Source of the DNA: Phlyctochytrium arcticum
Taxonomy: Eukaryota; Chytridiomycota; Chytridiomycetes; Chytridiales; Chytridiaceae
NCBI GenBank assembly: GCA_025602905.1
Contig: JAHLKI010000011.1
Coordinates: 62,001-126,000, forward strand
Direction: 5' to 3'
DNA: 64,000 bases
Below are positions 1 to 11,079 of the stretch, in pieces. The position numbers and the translations under genes were made by a program. Each line of letters begins with the position of its first letter. Within the stretch, counting starts at the first letter, position 1. The notes beneath the pieces are model-generated. The model ran no database searches. It saw nothing but the letters and a program-made list of their open reading frames with translations, and was not told the origin of the DNA.

Positions 1-880
1 ATTGACATTCTGGTGGAGGATGGGGACATCCGAAAACAGTGCTCGATTCGCACCGAAAAATGGTGCGGGCCATTGCTGGAATGCATACAGCTGGGAGCCG
101 ATATTGATGAACAAGATCGAATCGCCGTGGACTTGGTGGCAATGGATGGTCACGTTCATGACAGGTTGCTGAGCTCATGAGGATAGCGCTCAGCGTCGCC
201 TTCAGCGACCTGATTTGAGCAATGCTGGTCTTCACGCCTGCCACCAAGTCACTATCTTCATAGCCCCGACGGCTATTTTCGCCCGAGCGGTACTCCACCT
301 CCTGGACCAAGTGGAGGTAGTCTACTACCTTCTTGCCGACAGTCAAAGTTGATGACCGGCGGGCCTTATCCACCGTGTCCGCTTTGGAGGAGCCGTCGCC
401 ATATCGTAGAGACACTTACCTGTTAATGGCGAATGGGAGAAATGTGGTACGCGTCGATGGTTCTTTCGGTGGTATCAATCGGCTTCGCTGTGACATAGTC
501 GACATTGATCGTTGAGAGCTACACCCACTGGGTCTTTTCATCCAGGTGCTATTGCTGGTGTATTTGAAAGAATCTGCCTTCATCTGCTCGCAGCAGTTGC
601 TAATAGCGCGGTAAACGTCCGCCTTCCCCCTGGTGAATGACACAACGTCAGTTTTCACTTCGCAAGTCGTAATACTGCGACTGGCAGAGTCGCAAATGTG
701 GTGTCCGGCCGCTTACGGTTGTTCTGCCAGGGAATCAATCTTGGACCTTTCGATCAATACGTCGAGGCTGTCAATGCTAGCACCCTCGTCGTTATCCAGA
801 AGCACAAGAAGATTTGTGACCTTCTTTGTAATCCGGTATTGAATTTCGCCGCCTCACTGTACACCATTTTGACGGCAGGC

Positions 881-1034
881 GATGACAAAATCCTCCCAAA
901 GTCAGTCGGTGATCTTGGCGGCTACCCGGTACAGGCGACGTGGTTGAGGTAACTTTTGCGGGTGTCCGTCGTCGGGATGCAGCGCTCCCAAAGACTATCG
1001 GGTTTCGACGAGACCCAGGTGCGTAGATATCAGG
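881..1034. repeat. Diverged direct repeat, copy 1
   Basis: This stretch matches 1,610-1,730 in the same orientation. Shared landmarks in order are a GATG..ATCC start, GGC-GCTA-CC-GG, a GAGGT-ACTTT-GCG-GTGTCC core and a GTGCGTAGAT-type end (ATGCGTAGAT in copy 2). This copy carries about 33 extra bases near 975-1,015. On the minus strand both copies read RRT-AKVTSTT in one frame, so they may be pieces of an old mobile or gene-derived sequence. Confidence 0.55.
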
Positions 1035-1609
1035 ATGAAGGCAACTAGGTAAGAAGGACAAACGCAAGGGGAGATCGTAAATGATAGTCGCGGGCAATGC
1101 GGGGGACGATCTTGAAGCAGGATTCTAAGTCTGAAGATTTTCCGAGAATCTGCCAATTGAGCTTGCTCCTGCGTCAACGGTAGAGTCTAGTCAGTAATTC
1201 ATCAAATTAAGTTTTCCCCCGCAAGTAACGCAAGTGCTAAAGTACAGTGCCCGAATGTATGGAGCCCGCATCGCACCCTTACAGGCGGGACCTCGGGCCG
1301 CAAAACACACCGGCATTTTGTCGCCCAAACCTCTTTGCAGAAGCTTCAGCGCTGTACCCTCAGGCATCCCTCTATCGACGTCTAGCGTATTACGATAGGC
1401 TCAAAACCCGCCAGTCGAAAACTGATACCAAACTACGAGTTTGTGGATGCGGAACTGCGGCTAAGTTTCTGACAATGTTCACCGGCACATACCTTGGTTT
1501 TCTGAAGGTGGTGAGACTCTGTTTGCTCCACAAGGTTCTGGTTACTGCTGGCCATCTTGGCGAATGGTCGCGCTGGTCGGAAAGATTTCGGAGCGATCTC
1601 ATGAAGAGT

Positions 1610-1730
1610 GATGCCAGGATCCATCCCAAGCCGGGCAGTGGTCCTGGCCGCTATCCGGGATAGGCGATAGTGGTAGAGGTGACTTTCGCGAGTGTCCTTC
1701 GTTGGGAGCAGATCCAGATGCGTAGATCAG
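1610..1730. repeat. Diverged direct repeat, copy 2
   Basis: Second copy of the 881-1,034 repeat, about 720 bp downstream and in the same orientation, with the same order of landmarks but lacking about 33 internal bases. Its age and origin are unknown. Confidence 0.55.
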
Positions 1731-2110
1731 GCGCGTGGTGAGAATATTGTGGAGGCAGCGCTGTCAGCATTATTCCTTGCATTTTGACGGTCAAATCAAA
1801 TGCAACAATTAAACATAACGTACAGAACATCTTTGTGCAGCCGATGCTTTCCACAAAAGATCGCATCAAGTTGTCAAAGAAACTCAAATTAGTTCTAACT
1901 TAGTGCTATCTATATACGGTCCCAAATTCCATGGTTGCGATTCAATTCGACCCTTGGTGACCCTGTTTTCTTGTTCCTTTTTTACTTTTGAGAAGAACGT
2001 TCGATTAACATGGTTCTGAATTCGAAAATTGCCATCCTTCTGTAGTTAACCTTGTCGGCGTCTCCATTTCCGACCCTCACTAATACCTTTCACACACTCC
2101 TACATTGAAT

Positions 2111-2722
2111 ATGTCTGTCTCATCCGGCTCTCAGGTGCTGCCATTCCGGCCATTCCTAAACTTCATGACGACAAATATTGACTCTCTGCCCCTCAATCGC
2201 CGTCAAAGTACAATTTGTGAGGACGGGACTCTTCTCGCTCAAACTGGTCTATCAACCTGCTCTGCCAAATTTGACCGTGAGCATCTCCCGAAAAGCGATC
2301 AGGATTTGTTCACACCAGAATTCACCCAATGCGCATGTCCGTCCCTGGTACAAGTATTGGACCTCTACCAGAGCCCGGAATGCCGCGAGGTGATAAAGGA
2401 AGCTACAGAGGAAGAAACTGAGCTGATGATAAAAGGACTGCAAAACATCAAGCCACTCTGCACGGAAGGCAACTACGATCAGGCCAGCAGAGTCTTTTTG
2501 TACGAGATCATTTATCTGGGCAGGATGGGTCCTGCACCTACGACAAGTAGCAAGCCTGGAACGCTGCCTACGGCTCCAACATCAACTGGGATCCCTGAAG
2601 CAGAAATCATCGCCGAGGGTCAAGAATCTACGGAAGCTGTCCCCGCAAATGCTGCATCTTCAGCTGGCGTGGCATCCGGTTTGACCGCAGCGTCCGCGGC
2701 CCTTGCATTCTTTTTAGTTTAG
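2111..2722 (+). CDS. Six-cysteine protein with GPI-anchor-like C-terminus (copy 1)
   Basis: An unrecognised protein of 203 residues in one exon; I chose the first ATG because the tandem paralogue at 3,385 also has a Met-Ser-Val-Ser near its start. Six cysteines are arranged as C, C, CxC, C, C, with 23 residues between the second cysteine and the CxC pair and 14 after it; both spacings are identical in the paralogue. A Thr/Ser/Pro-rich stretch follows, and the protein ends in a small-residue plus hydrophobic tail (about the last 20 residues, ending AFFLV) as in GPI-anchored fungal wall proteins. No convincing signal peptide is seen, so an unseen 5' exon is possible. Role unknown; a cell-surface protein is an inference. 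Confidence 0.65.
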   Translation: MSVSSGSQVLPFRPFLNFMTTNIDSLPLNRRQSTICEDGTLLAQTGLSTCSAKFDREHLPKSDQDLFTPEFTQCACPSLVQVLDLYQSPECREVIKEATEEETELMIKGLQNIKPLCTEGNYDQASRVFLYEIIYLGRMGPAPTTSSKPGTLPTAPTSTGIPEAEIIAEGQESTEAVPANAASSAGVASGLTAASAALAFFLV

Positions 2723-3384
2723 TTTTATGACGTCCACTAGATACTGATGTGGCCGGCGCTTCACAGGTATCTGAGTGGAAAGATAAGAGTAGAGAAAACT
2801 TAAATATTCTGTAGCAAAGTGTTGGCCACTTCAATTAGGGAGATACTGAATTTGCTCACGATAGACGAGATAGTATCATATCACGTCCTCTTTCATAGCT
2901 TAAAATCATAAATCCTTGACCTCTTGCAGAAAAGAAATATCCGTAAGTACTGCTTGCCTTGAACAGATGGCGCCTGAGAGGGCGTAACGTGGGCTAACAT
3001 GATGTAATTTTATTCAACATTTCTCTTACGCATTGTAGTTGTCCGGGCAGAAACAAGGAGGGGAGAGAAATGCACGGTATACCACCTCAAATGTTAGGTT
3101 GATCGGACTTTACCGGAGGAATATAAGTACGGTGCCCCGGTTCCACCCGACATTATGTACGCGCAGGGCATCTCTAGGGGCATCTGTCCTGCTGTCCCCC
3201 CCATACATGCACACCACAAATGTCGGTGTTACGATCGATGCTTTTGATGAATGTCTCTTGATTGAGCTGCTGCTACGATTCAACAACTATTTCTCAGAAG
3301 ACTCAGATCCTGTCAAGTTGAAAGAAAGCTGTCTCAGCGCTGCCTGCACCAAAAATCAACTCTCATCCTCATAACCACCGAAGA
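2723..3384. other. Intergenic region between the tandem paralogues
   Basis: A 662-bp gap between the two six-cysteine paralogues. A plus-strand open frame at about 3,039-3,374 has no family resemblance and no conserved counterpart before copy 1, so I treat it as chance. No clear regulatory motif was seen. Confidence 0.4.
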
Positions 3385-3911
3385 ATGTCCTCATCAATGT
3401 CTGTCTCGACCCAACCGCAACTTATCCCTTTCATCCCATTCCTCATCCCGACAACTTCTCCCGCCAATGGGATCTTTGAACTCGAACGCCGCCAAGGAAA
3501 CTGTGACCTCAACCGTTACTTCAATGAAATGTACAATTGTGCACCGCAAAGGACAATTCCAAGGTCGGCCAGCTGAGCCCAATCGGGTTGTATACTCCTG
3601 AGTCTGTCAAGTGCATGTGCCCCTCCCTTTCAGCCTTTGCCACCTCTATGGATAACGCTGATTGTCGCAAGGAATACTTTGCCGCCATGGACAAAGCCGG
3701 CTTTACCGACCACAAAGACCGCGAAGAGGAGAGATTTATGGCCCTAAAAACTGCCAAGGCGCTTTGCGAAGGCAAGAAGTACGATGAGGCTGCCTTCTTA
3801 CTTGGAGGGCCAGACGCCATGAAGGGTAGTGCCTCAACCTTCCTTCCCTCCGTTGTCAAAGCGTCAAGCCTGGCGGTAGCTTCTGCGGCGATTACAATGT
3901 TTTTGGTATAG
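3385..3911 (+). pseudogene. Six-cysteine GPI-like protein (copy 2), frameshifted
   Basis: Tandem paralogue of the gene at 2,111. The first frame starts at the ATG at 3,385 and keeps alignment through the second cysteine region near 3,540. The similarity then continues in another frame (reading through 3,911) with the second cysteine, CMCP, the fifth and sixth cysteines and the hydrophobic GPI-like tail all present. The frames are offset by +2 (or -1) at the TTGTGCACC stretch around 3,537-3,546: removing a TG there would restore the paralogue's spacing. No intron could fit. It is either a recent pseudogene, an assembly error or, less likely, a recoding site. Function unknown, as for copy 1. 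Confidence 0.65.
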
Positions 3912-4711
3912 GAGACATCTGCTTTGAATTGCATCAGTAGAGATTAGATAGTTAGATATATCTTAATGAATGAAAGTGTTCTAATAAAGAAAGCTGTCTT
4001 ACTTGTACATGCTATTATCATACTTGCGATCGGATGAAATATATAGCAAAGTTAGGCATGGTCTGGACTTGGTGTCATGATGATGTTGAGCGTCTTGAAC
4101 CTGTTTTTTGATCTTCCACTGAGACTGCTAGCATTATCAGCAAAACCAAAGGAGGAACATCAATCCCATATACCAGTCCAGTACCCCAGAGTACTCCGGA
4201 GCTCTCCCAAGTAGCGCAGCCTTGGATTGGGGTGCGCGGGCGTATGCGTATGCGTCCCTTTCCTTTGCATGCTTTCACTTCTTCTATCGTACTAATCCTG
4301 CTGGGGCGATGAATGGCGGAACTCGTTGGTGAGAGTGGTGCCACTGCTGGTCGCTATCGATATGTAAACCAACACTTCCCCATTCAGAAAAGAAAGTCGG
4401 CGATCGCAAGATTGAGGAGACGTTCCGCCGCTTTGAGGAACCAAACATCGAGAACTGTGTATGGAGTCTAACCAGGAAACGGTAGTCTGTCGGGAGCCTC
4501 GGAACTTATCCGGAATGGTCGGCAGATCTGCAGATGATCTGAGTTTTTATGCGTCGCAAAAAAGTTTAGACGCACACTTTGGCGTTCAACCTTGTACTCG
4601 AGTATGACCAGTTGATTCGTGGATAAGTAGGAGGGAGCCCGCCAACAAAAATGCCCCATCATTGGCGGAAATAGCGCTTCGGAGGGTGATCTCCGCACAG
4701 GGTTTTTGAGC
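3912..4711. other. Intergenic region before the thiamine gene
   Basis: About 800 bp without a supportable gene. A minus-strand open frame (4,075-4,344) contains a hydrophobic run but no ATG start or family match. The promoter of the downstream gene must lie here, but I see no thiamine-pyrophosphate riboswitch core (the paired CUGAGA and ACCUGAU-type elements are absent). Confidence 0.4.
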
Positions 4712-6569
4712 ATGTTGACAGCAGCTCCAAAAATCGACATGACGGTGAAAGCTTTGACCATTGCCGGTTCCGACTCTGGTGGTGGCGCCGGAATTCAGGC
4801 CGATCTCAAAACATTCACGGCATTGGAAGTTTACGGATCTTCAGTACTGACCGCTCTCACCGCGCAGAACACTCTGGGAGTTCAAGGCGTCCACGCCGTT
4901 CCAAAAGAGTTTGTTGAACAGCAGATCCGATGTGTCTTGGACGATATCGGCTGCAATGCGGTCAAAACTGGTATGCCACATCAAACGACTCCAGTCAAGG
5001 ATGTTTTTTGAGCCACATTTTGTTTTAGGCATGCTGTATGATGCTGAGATTATTTCAACTGTCGCCCGCGTACTCAAGGAATACAATTCCCCTGGACTGA
5101 TCGTTGACCCTGTCATGATCTCTACAAGCGGCTCACGTCTTCTCAGTGCCGATGCCCTGTCAGCTCTCCAAGAACTTTTGATTCCAATCGCAGAGTGTGT
5201 GACACCCAACGTTCCGGAAGCAGAAGTCTTATCCGGCATCAAAATCACCAGTCTCCAAGATGTGCGTAACGCTGCCAAGAAAATCTACGCTTTCGGATGT
5301 AAAACAGTTCTTATCAAAGGGGGCCATCTACCTGTAGACGCAAGCGGAAACCCGATTGATCCTTCTGACCCGCAAAGTGCTCGAGGAGCGTTGGTGGTGG
5401 ACACATTCTACAATGGGGAGGAATTTATCGAGTTCCGGAATAAATTTCTTGTGACAAAGAATACTCATGGAACGGGTTGTACGCTATCGGCAGCCATGGT
5501 AGCATATTTGGCCAAGGGTCTCTCAAGTGCGCTATATTTGCAATATTCTGGAACGCGTTGAAACCCATACTGACAGTCCCTTCATAGTCACGGATGCTAT
5601 CGAACAATCCATGCTAGTCGTTGCGCGGGGTTTGGAAAACAGCTTTGCTATCGGGAATGGAGCTGGCCCTCTAAACCATTTCGCATCGGTCATCAACCCC
5701 AATACCTCCAGAGCACTTACTAGCGAGAGCTTTCTCCAACTTCTTCGCTCATCAAGCTCATCAGAATGGTCTCAATATGTCAATCACCCGTTTGTATTGG
5801 GACTGGCGGACGGAACGCTGCCGATAGAGTCATTCAAGCATTTTATACGGCAAGACTATATTTTCTTGAAGCATTATGCACGTGCGCACGCGTTAGCGAG
5901 TTATCGGGAACACGAAATGGAAGACATTGTGAAAGGTGCACAGATTGTCGCAATCATTGGGGAGGAATGTCAGATGCACATTCACGTACGTGCGATTTAA
6001 ATCCATCGCTTCCCGAGTTGAGAACTTACCCAGAGTTTAGTACTGCGCAGAGTGGGGAATATCACTGGATGAGCTGGAATCTACCCGAGAAGCCACCCCC
6101 AATCTTGCGTACACTCGCTACGTTCTAGATCGAGGTAAGATGCACCCGATACCCCCTTTCCCACTCACTTGTTCATCGACTATTCCCTACCAGGCATGAG
6201 CGGCGACCGTCTTGACCTACGCGTTGCCCTTGCACCGTGCCTACTTGGCTACGGCGAGATTGGCCTCCGCCTCGCTAATTCGCCAAAGACGAAACGAGAA
6301 GGAAACCCGTATTGGACTTGGATTGAGAACTATGCGAAGCCCGCCTTTCAGGAAGCTGTTCGGGAGGGCGAGGAGCTACTCGAGAAGCTGTTCAAGAACA
6401 TGGTCCGAGAAGGCGATACAAAGCGGGTTGAGCAGCTTTGTGACACCTTTCGCATAGCTACTGTCTTGGAAGGAAACTTTTTCGAGAGTACGTATGCTTG
6501 TTCTGGCGTTCCTGGTCTTTTTTACTCACCTTATTTTTTATTCTAGTGGGACATTCATTGGTTCTATAG
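4712..6569 (+). CDS. THI20: Hydroxymethylpyrimidine (phosphate) kinase / TenA thiaminase-like bifunctional enzyme
   Basis: A Thi20-type enzyme of 521 residues that phosphorylates HMP and HMP-phosphate for thiamine synthesis and salvages pyrimidine with its TenA domain. Exons: 4712-4970, 5029-5526, 5588-5985, 6041-6134, 6194-6487, 6547-6569; all junctions keep phase. The N-terminal ThiD domain opens with the [13 protein letters not shown] nucleotide/substrate loop and ends with the [10 protein letters not shown] anion hole. The TenA domain starts near residue 290 with the HPFV..LADGTLP and [15 protein letters not shown] motifs and ends close to its usual C-terminus in a short last exon. A second in-frame ATG lies at 4,739. 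Length is close to the yeast enzymes. Cytosolic; the pathway assignment is confident. Confidence 0.93.
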
Positions 6570-7649
6570 AATATACCGGCACTTGCACTTCAGATTTTCT
6601 ATTTTCTCATATCCTGCATGCATCGCATTTTATACTCATATCCGAATATCATTCACTCCACACATGATGCCCGCGACTCATGGAAAGATTTTTGAACACA
6701 TGGGTGTCATTGAAGCATTACTTACCATGCGTAGCTAAACACATAAACCAACACAGAGACGCACTCCCGTGGCTTCGGCTTGAGCTGAGCCATATCATAA
6801 TTAGCCTTGCGTTACCGGCGTTTAAAGACGAGAACCACAGATCCCAGAGATCCCACAGATCGTGGTTGTAAATTTCCAACGTTGCACCTTCCGACTTGGT
6901 GGCCCATAGCATTGAGATGAGCAACATAAAAGAGAGGTAAGATTCGGTTGATTCGCCGCATGTTCGGATGTTCGCCGCATATTCGCCGCTCTTCGGCAAG
7001 GGTCTTTGGAAAGAATACTAACCTCCTAGTATTATGAGGATTTTTTTTTCTCAAGATTTGCTCTGAGAGTTGGTGGACCTGCATGCATGTTGGACCAGTA
7101 TTGGTCCCGCGGTACGCGGTACGTGTGCGTTTACCGAACTTGCTTTGCCCGCACAGAAAGATCTGGTAAACTCCCAAACATGTACAAGTCCATTCTGGTG
7201 GCCATAATTCCAGTCTTTCGAATTCAGCAGAACAATGCTCCCAAGTCGTTCCCGGTCGTCCCTTCCGCGGCCCGACCTCCTTGCTGGCCTGGCCTGGCCA
7301 TATCATACTCGAGTACCTGAAAGTTGTTTTGTCGCGACCCCTACATCACGGCTCTCGGTGTATCCCGCGATTCCCAGGTATCTCACAAATGTGGTATATT
7401 CGGAGGAGGATTATTGAGTTTTCGGAACTTCGGTTGACTGACAGATTGAGGGGCCAGCGGATTATTTGTTTCATCGATCGTCCTTTCCATCCGCGAGATA
7501 CAACAAGGTGCTCCGGCCCTACACTTCAGAACTAGTGCTAAACTCCATCCTCAGTTTCAAGGCCGAGGCTGATTGATATAGATTGGACTGGTCGTTGCTT
7601 CGCTGGATGAGTTACTGAAGCGGCACAAGCGCCTCGGCAAGGCACTATT
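6570..7649. other. Intergenic region with short internal repeats
   Basis: No gene recognised in about 1.1 kb. Near 6,835-6,870 the unit AGATCCCA/AGATCCCAC repeats within a partly self-complementary stretch (ACCACAGAT ... ATCGTGGT). Near 6,950-7,000 the octamer TTCGCCGC occurs three times within about 35 bp. Plus-strand open frames at 7,087-7,535 overlap one another and look like chance. The promoter of the large downstream gene is presumably here. Confidence 0.4.
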
Positions 7650-10600
7650 ATGTGGTCAAAGGAGGAGCCATCATTGGCGGAGCAGATTGTTTATGTTGGT
7701 GAATCACGGAGAGCCTGTGATCTGCAACGGCATAGCGAAGAAGGGAGCCGTGAAGGCTCGATACATTTTTTGACCGAGGAGTTGGCCGGCATGCGGTCGC
7801 TCCAGAACGAGAGCAGCGAAGATGATGACCGACCCTTTGAAGATGCACTTGATCTACCTCAAAGGAACAGCGATCCTGACGTTCAACTCCCTGTCATGTC
7901 CCAGACACTGGCAGGGAATACTCCCCCATCCGAAGGGACATGTCTCATCACACCACCAACAACTCCATTTGCCGATATCTTTACTACATTTCCCCCCGCC
8001 ACCCTTCCGCCCATACCATTGCATACAAACCTCCTGTGTGTGGACACACGATCAATAGGACTTCATCAACAACTCGTCTCTGGACCGGAGGACGACCTTG
8101 TCGACCGCCCAGTAACAGTGAAGACTGATTCCTTAAATAAACGGCCTTCTGGCGAAGATCAGAAGCATCACTCTCATGATACACGGGCAATTCTGATGAA
8201 CCGGAGAATTGGAACATTCAATGAATGTTGCGGGGAAGGAATAGCAATCTCATCTTCAGGCGACACATACAACATTGAGTGCTCAGCATCCGCTGCTCTC
8301 CTCAGTGCCAAGAACCACATGTTATCTGGACAGAATGTGGACGAGGAGAAAGATGCGTGGATTGAAACAGCTCAAAACGAAAGCCCTAGATCAGACGTCC
8401 CATCTAGTGAGGATCATATACTCTCGAGCACCGTAAAGGAGGCATTACAGGATGAGTGGGGACAAGTACTGCGGAAGGAGTTTGAGAAACGCTTCATCTC
8501 GGTACAACACGAACCCCACCTCTTTATGTCAGAGCAGAGGTCTGGTGATGAAAATGTCCATAAATCGCTCACACAGAGCCAGCTTGAAACCCCCAGGGTG
8601 TGCATGCTAGCTCACTCATCGTCTTTTCAAGTATCTCTGCAACCACCCAGACGAGACCGGAATGCCGCAGCGGCAGCTTGCGAGTTTTCAACGGACCGGC
8701 TCAACCCTTTACTAGGTTCCCACGCAGATGACATCAACTCTGCTTTTACTGTTCCGAAGCCCATCCGTCAAGAACTTCCCGCGCGTGAGGAGGACTCTGC
8801 GGGACAGGCGGAGAACCTCGTTCCCAGTAGCCCACGTCCATACATATCTCGGTCTTTCAAACCATCGTCAGCTGATGCACCGGTTGCACATGCACAAATT
8901 CTTACCAGTAGCAATTCTGAAGGGACTGAGGACAAGTATACCAGCGCAAATGAAGAGTGGGACACATGCTTGTTTGAGCAGACTTCCAACTGTGATACCC
9001 AAACACATCGCTCCATCGACACTCGAGATCACCTTCTCACACCCAACAACAAACGCGTGTCATGCGGCACGTTCGGGAAATCTCCGGAAACTTATACCCA
9101 CCCGAATGACTCAATTGAATTGATAGTCAACCCTGACTCCCAACGGAGCCCACTAGCAGCACAGGTTCACTCACCATATGTTCTAGCAGATCTCAATAAC
9201 CAGTACTCCATCATGCCGAAACACCAACGTCCAATTGTTGAACAACAAATTTGCCCATCAGAACTAGCAGATTGCAACAACTCTCTTGCTTCAGGCCGCA
9301 AAATTGGACAGAACGACCCGTACCAAGTATCGGGTTGGCCAGAAGCAACATCGCAGAGCGCAGGTCGCGCTGATTTCACAAAAACTCCTCATCATCCACC
9401 ATTGATCGCTTCAAGCCAGGCAACACCTGCGTTTTTCAAAGACTGCGCAGCGATTAGACCATTCTCTCCAGACTCTGCTCCCATGCAGTCCAGTTCCAAG
9501 TCTCGAACCACGCGTCACCGTAAGTTGCCCAAACTTAACATCCCCAAATGGCGGGTGAACGAGTCGAAAGAGGAGACACCTCCACCCGCCAGGGTATCCG
9601 CCATCAGCTCTTTGGACAGTTCTTCTGCAGGCGTTGCAATTGCAGCTTCTTTGAAGGCTGTTGAGATCGCGCCGAGCAGTGAGCCACGCAACTTGTCATT
9701 CTCCCACTCAAGCAGGTCAGACATCGATCTTGAAACGTTATGTGGAAAGTCTGGAAGTAGCGATTTGGAAACGTTAGGGCCGCGGACTGAAGGCTCGATT
9801 AGTACGACGTCTGGTCAAGATGGTGACATACTGGCACAGGATCGACTGGAGGCGCCTGTGAATCGGAATCTCTCAGAGAGAAAAATTGCCGGCACTATCT
9901 CCATGGACCTCAGTCAATCGATAGATATTGAAGCAAGTCGAGCGAAATCAAATGTCAAAGCTCTCAGAACGCTCGGTATTATCCCGCCAGGGGGGGCGCA
10001 GAAATTACAGAGTGGCAACGTCAAGGCACTTCGGACTTTGGGCATTTTTCAATGGGGAGAAGCCGGGAACTTGCCCGGTGGAAATGTCAACGCTCGCGAC
10101 AAAATTGTCAACCCTCAGCGAGGCCATGGGAAGACTGTACGGCTTTTTGGTATTCAACATCGAGCTTCAGACACCAGGCTGAATGCTGATATAACACCAA
10201 GAATACCCCGGCGCGGGCTCCGGCGCTCTGAAAGTCTAGCTATCATTCCTGAGCGGGAAGGTGGAGCCCGGAGTGCCGAATCGCATTTGTCACCGTTTGG
10301 CGCTGATATGAAGCAGACGGGTGATTCCGGTTATGAAACAAGGGACGATTCTTCTTTGTTTGCCCGTAGAGGGTCATCGGGATACAAAACCTCGCTTGGA
10401 TCTATAGTGGGCACCTCTGACCATTCTTTTCGTCTATCTACCGAGAAACTATGTGGCAATCGCTCTGATCAGGAAAACCATTTGGGAAACAAGTTTGCTA
10501 CCAACGTTAGGAAGAGGCTGGAATCCTGGCTCCAAGGTGCTCATCACGAACTGCAACAGTTGGCAACACTCAAACGCGCCCATCGAACTGCCTCAGTGCA

Positions 10601-10853
10601 AATGCTTTCGGTGAAATCATCCGACAACGTTCTGATACGTCCGGTGCGCAGTTTTGACAGCAGTATTTCATCCCAGTGCGGCTCGTTTGAGGAAAGTCGA
10701 GTCAACCCCGCTATGAAAACATCGTATTTTTCCACGACATTCACCCCCCTATCCTCTATAACCGAAAGAAGTGTGTCACCCATTGCTCCTCCACGCAGTT
10801 GTTCTCTGTCCTCAAGTTCTGTTCACCTGGGACATATGCAAGACACGGAATAG
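7650..10853 (+). CDS. Large, probably disordered protein of unknown function
   Basis: A single open frame of 1,067 codons starting at the ATG at 7,650, with an in-frame stop just upstream at 7,608. No domain is recognised. Composition is rich in Ser, Thr, Pro, Asn and acidic residues, typical of a disordered regulator or scaffold. Around residues 768-800 a unit of the form NVKALRTLGI recurs twice, followed by weaker copies; SGYET/SGYKT and DLETL pairs also recur. The open frame may not hold the true C-terminus: another frame continues to a stop at 11,079 with the same composition, and a possible 46-bp intron (10,771-10,816, GTGTGT..CAAG) would join them in phase. I cannot tell a splice from a frameshift. 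Function unknown. Confidence 0.7.
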   Translation: MWSKEEPSLAEQIVYVGESRRACDLQRHSEEGSREGSIHFLTEELAGMRSLQNESSEDDDRPFEDALDLPQRNSDPDVQLPVMSQTLAGNTPPSEGTCLITPPTTPFADIFTTFPPATLPPIPLHTNLLCVDTRSIGLHQQLVSGPEDDLVDRPVTVKTDSLNKRPSGEDQKHHSHDTRAILMNRRIGTFNECCGEGIAISSSGDTYNIECSASAALLSAKNHMLSGQNVDEEKDAWIETAQNESPRSDVPSSEDHILSSTVKEALQDEWGQVLRKEFEKRFISVQHEPHLFMSEQRSGDENVHKSLTQSQLETPRVCMLAHSSSFQVSLQPPRRDRNAAAAACEFSTDRLNPLLGSHADDINSAFTVPKPIRQELPAREEDSAGQAENLVPSSPRPYISRSFKPSSADAPVAHAQILTSSNSEGTEDKYTSANEEWDTCLFEQTSNCDTQTHRSIDTRDHLLTPNNKRVSCGTFGKSPETYTHPNDSIELIVNPDSQRSPLAAQVHSPYVLADLNNQYSIMPKHQRPIVEQQICPSELADCNNSLASGRKIGQNDPYQVSGWPEATSQSAGRADFTKTPHHPPLIASSQATPAFFKDCAAIRPFSPDSAPMQSSSKSRTTRHRKLPKLNIPKWRVNESKEETPPPARVSAISSLDSSSAGVAIAASLKAVEIAPSSEPRNLSFSHSSRSDIDLETLCGKSGSSDLETLGPRTEGSISTTSGQDGDILAQDRLEAPVNRNLSERKIAGTISMDLSQSIDIEASRAKSNVKALRTLGIIPPGGAQKLQSGNVKALRTLGIFQWGEAGNLPGGNVNARDKIVNPQRGHGKTVRLFGIQHRASDTRLNADITPRIPRRGLRRSESLAIIPEREGGARSAESHLSPFGADMKQTGDSGYETRDDSSLFARRGSSGYKTSLGSIVGTSDHSFRLSTEKLCGNRSDQENHLGNKFATNVRKRLESWLQGAHHELQQLATLKRAHRTASVQMLSVKSSDNVLIRPVRSFDSSISSQCGSFEESRVNPAMKTSYFSTTFTPLSSITERSVSPIAPPRSCSLSSSSVHLGHMQDTE

Positions 10854-11079
10854 TCCGTCACTAGACCGATTGGACCTTCCCCTCACTCCTATGCCTGAGA
10901 GCGTGTTTGTGATTGCTGGAAACTCTATGGAAATGGGAAACCTCCCAGGACGAAATAACGAGCTATCCACGATTACCGAAAGAATCCATCCGCCGAGCTC
11001 CACACTCCCACTAAAAAAGCCCTCCGTGCTATTCTATTCCTCGCTATCGGGGTTCGAGCCATCCCAAGAGTCCGCATAA

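Larger units (their letters stand above)
1..2110. other. Left-edge region without a supportable gene
   Basis: No gene here can be defended. An open frame enters from the left edge on the plus strand and stops at 178-180, but the minus strand over the same bases is also open and neither matches a family I know. On the minus strand about 190-345 reads as a charged, helical-looking stretch, and a GTAAGT donor lies on that strand near 416-420, so a decayed minus-strand gene is possible. I could not join the pieces in phase. The region also holds two copies of a diverged repeat, listed separately. From 1,740 to 2,110 I see nothing beyond A/T-rich sequence leading into the next gene. Confidence 0.3.

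Noticed and set aside
4075..4344. Minus-strand frame with a hydrophobic stretch near the THI20 gene
   Set aside because: No ATG start, no family match and no splice partner.
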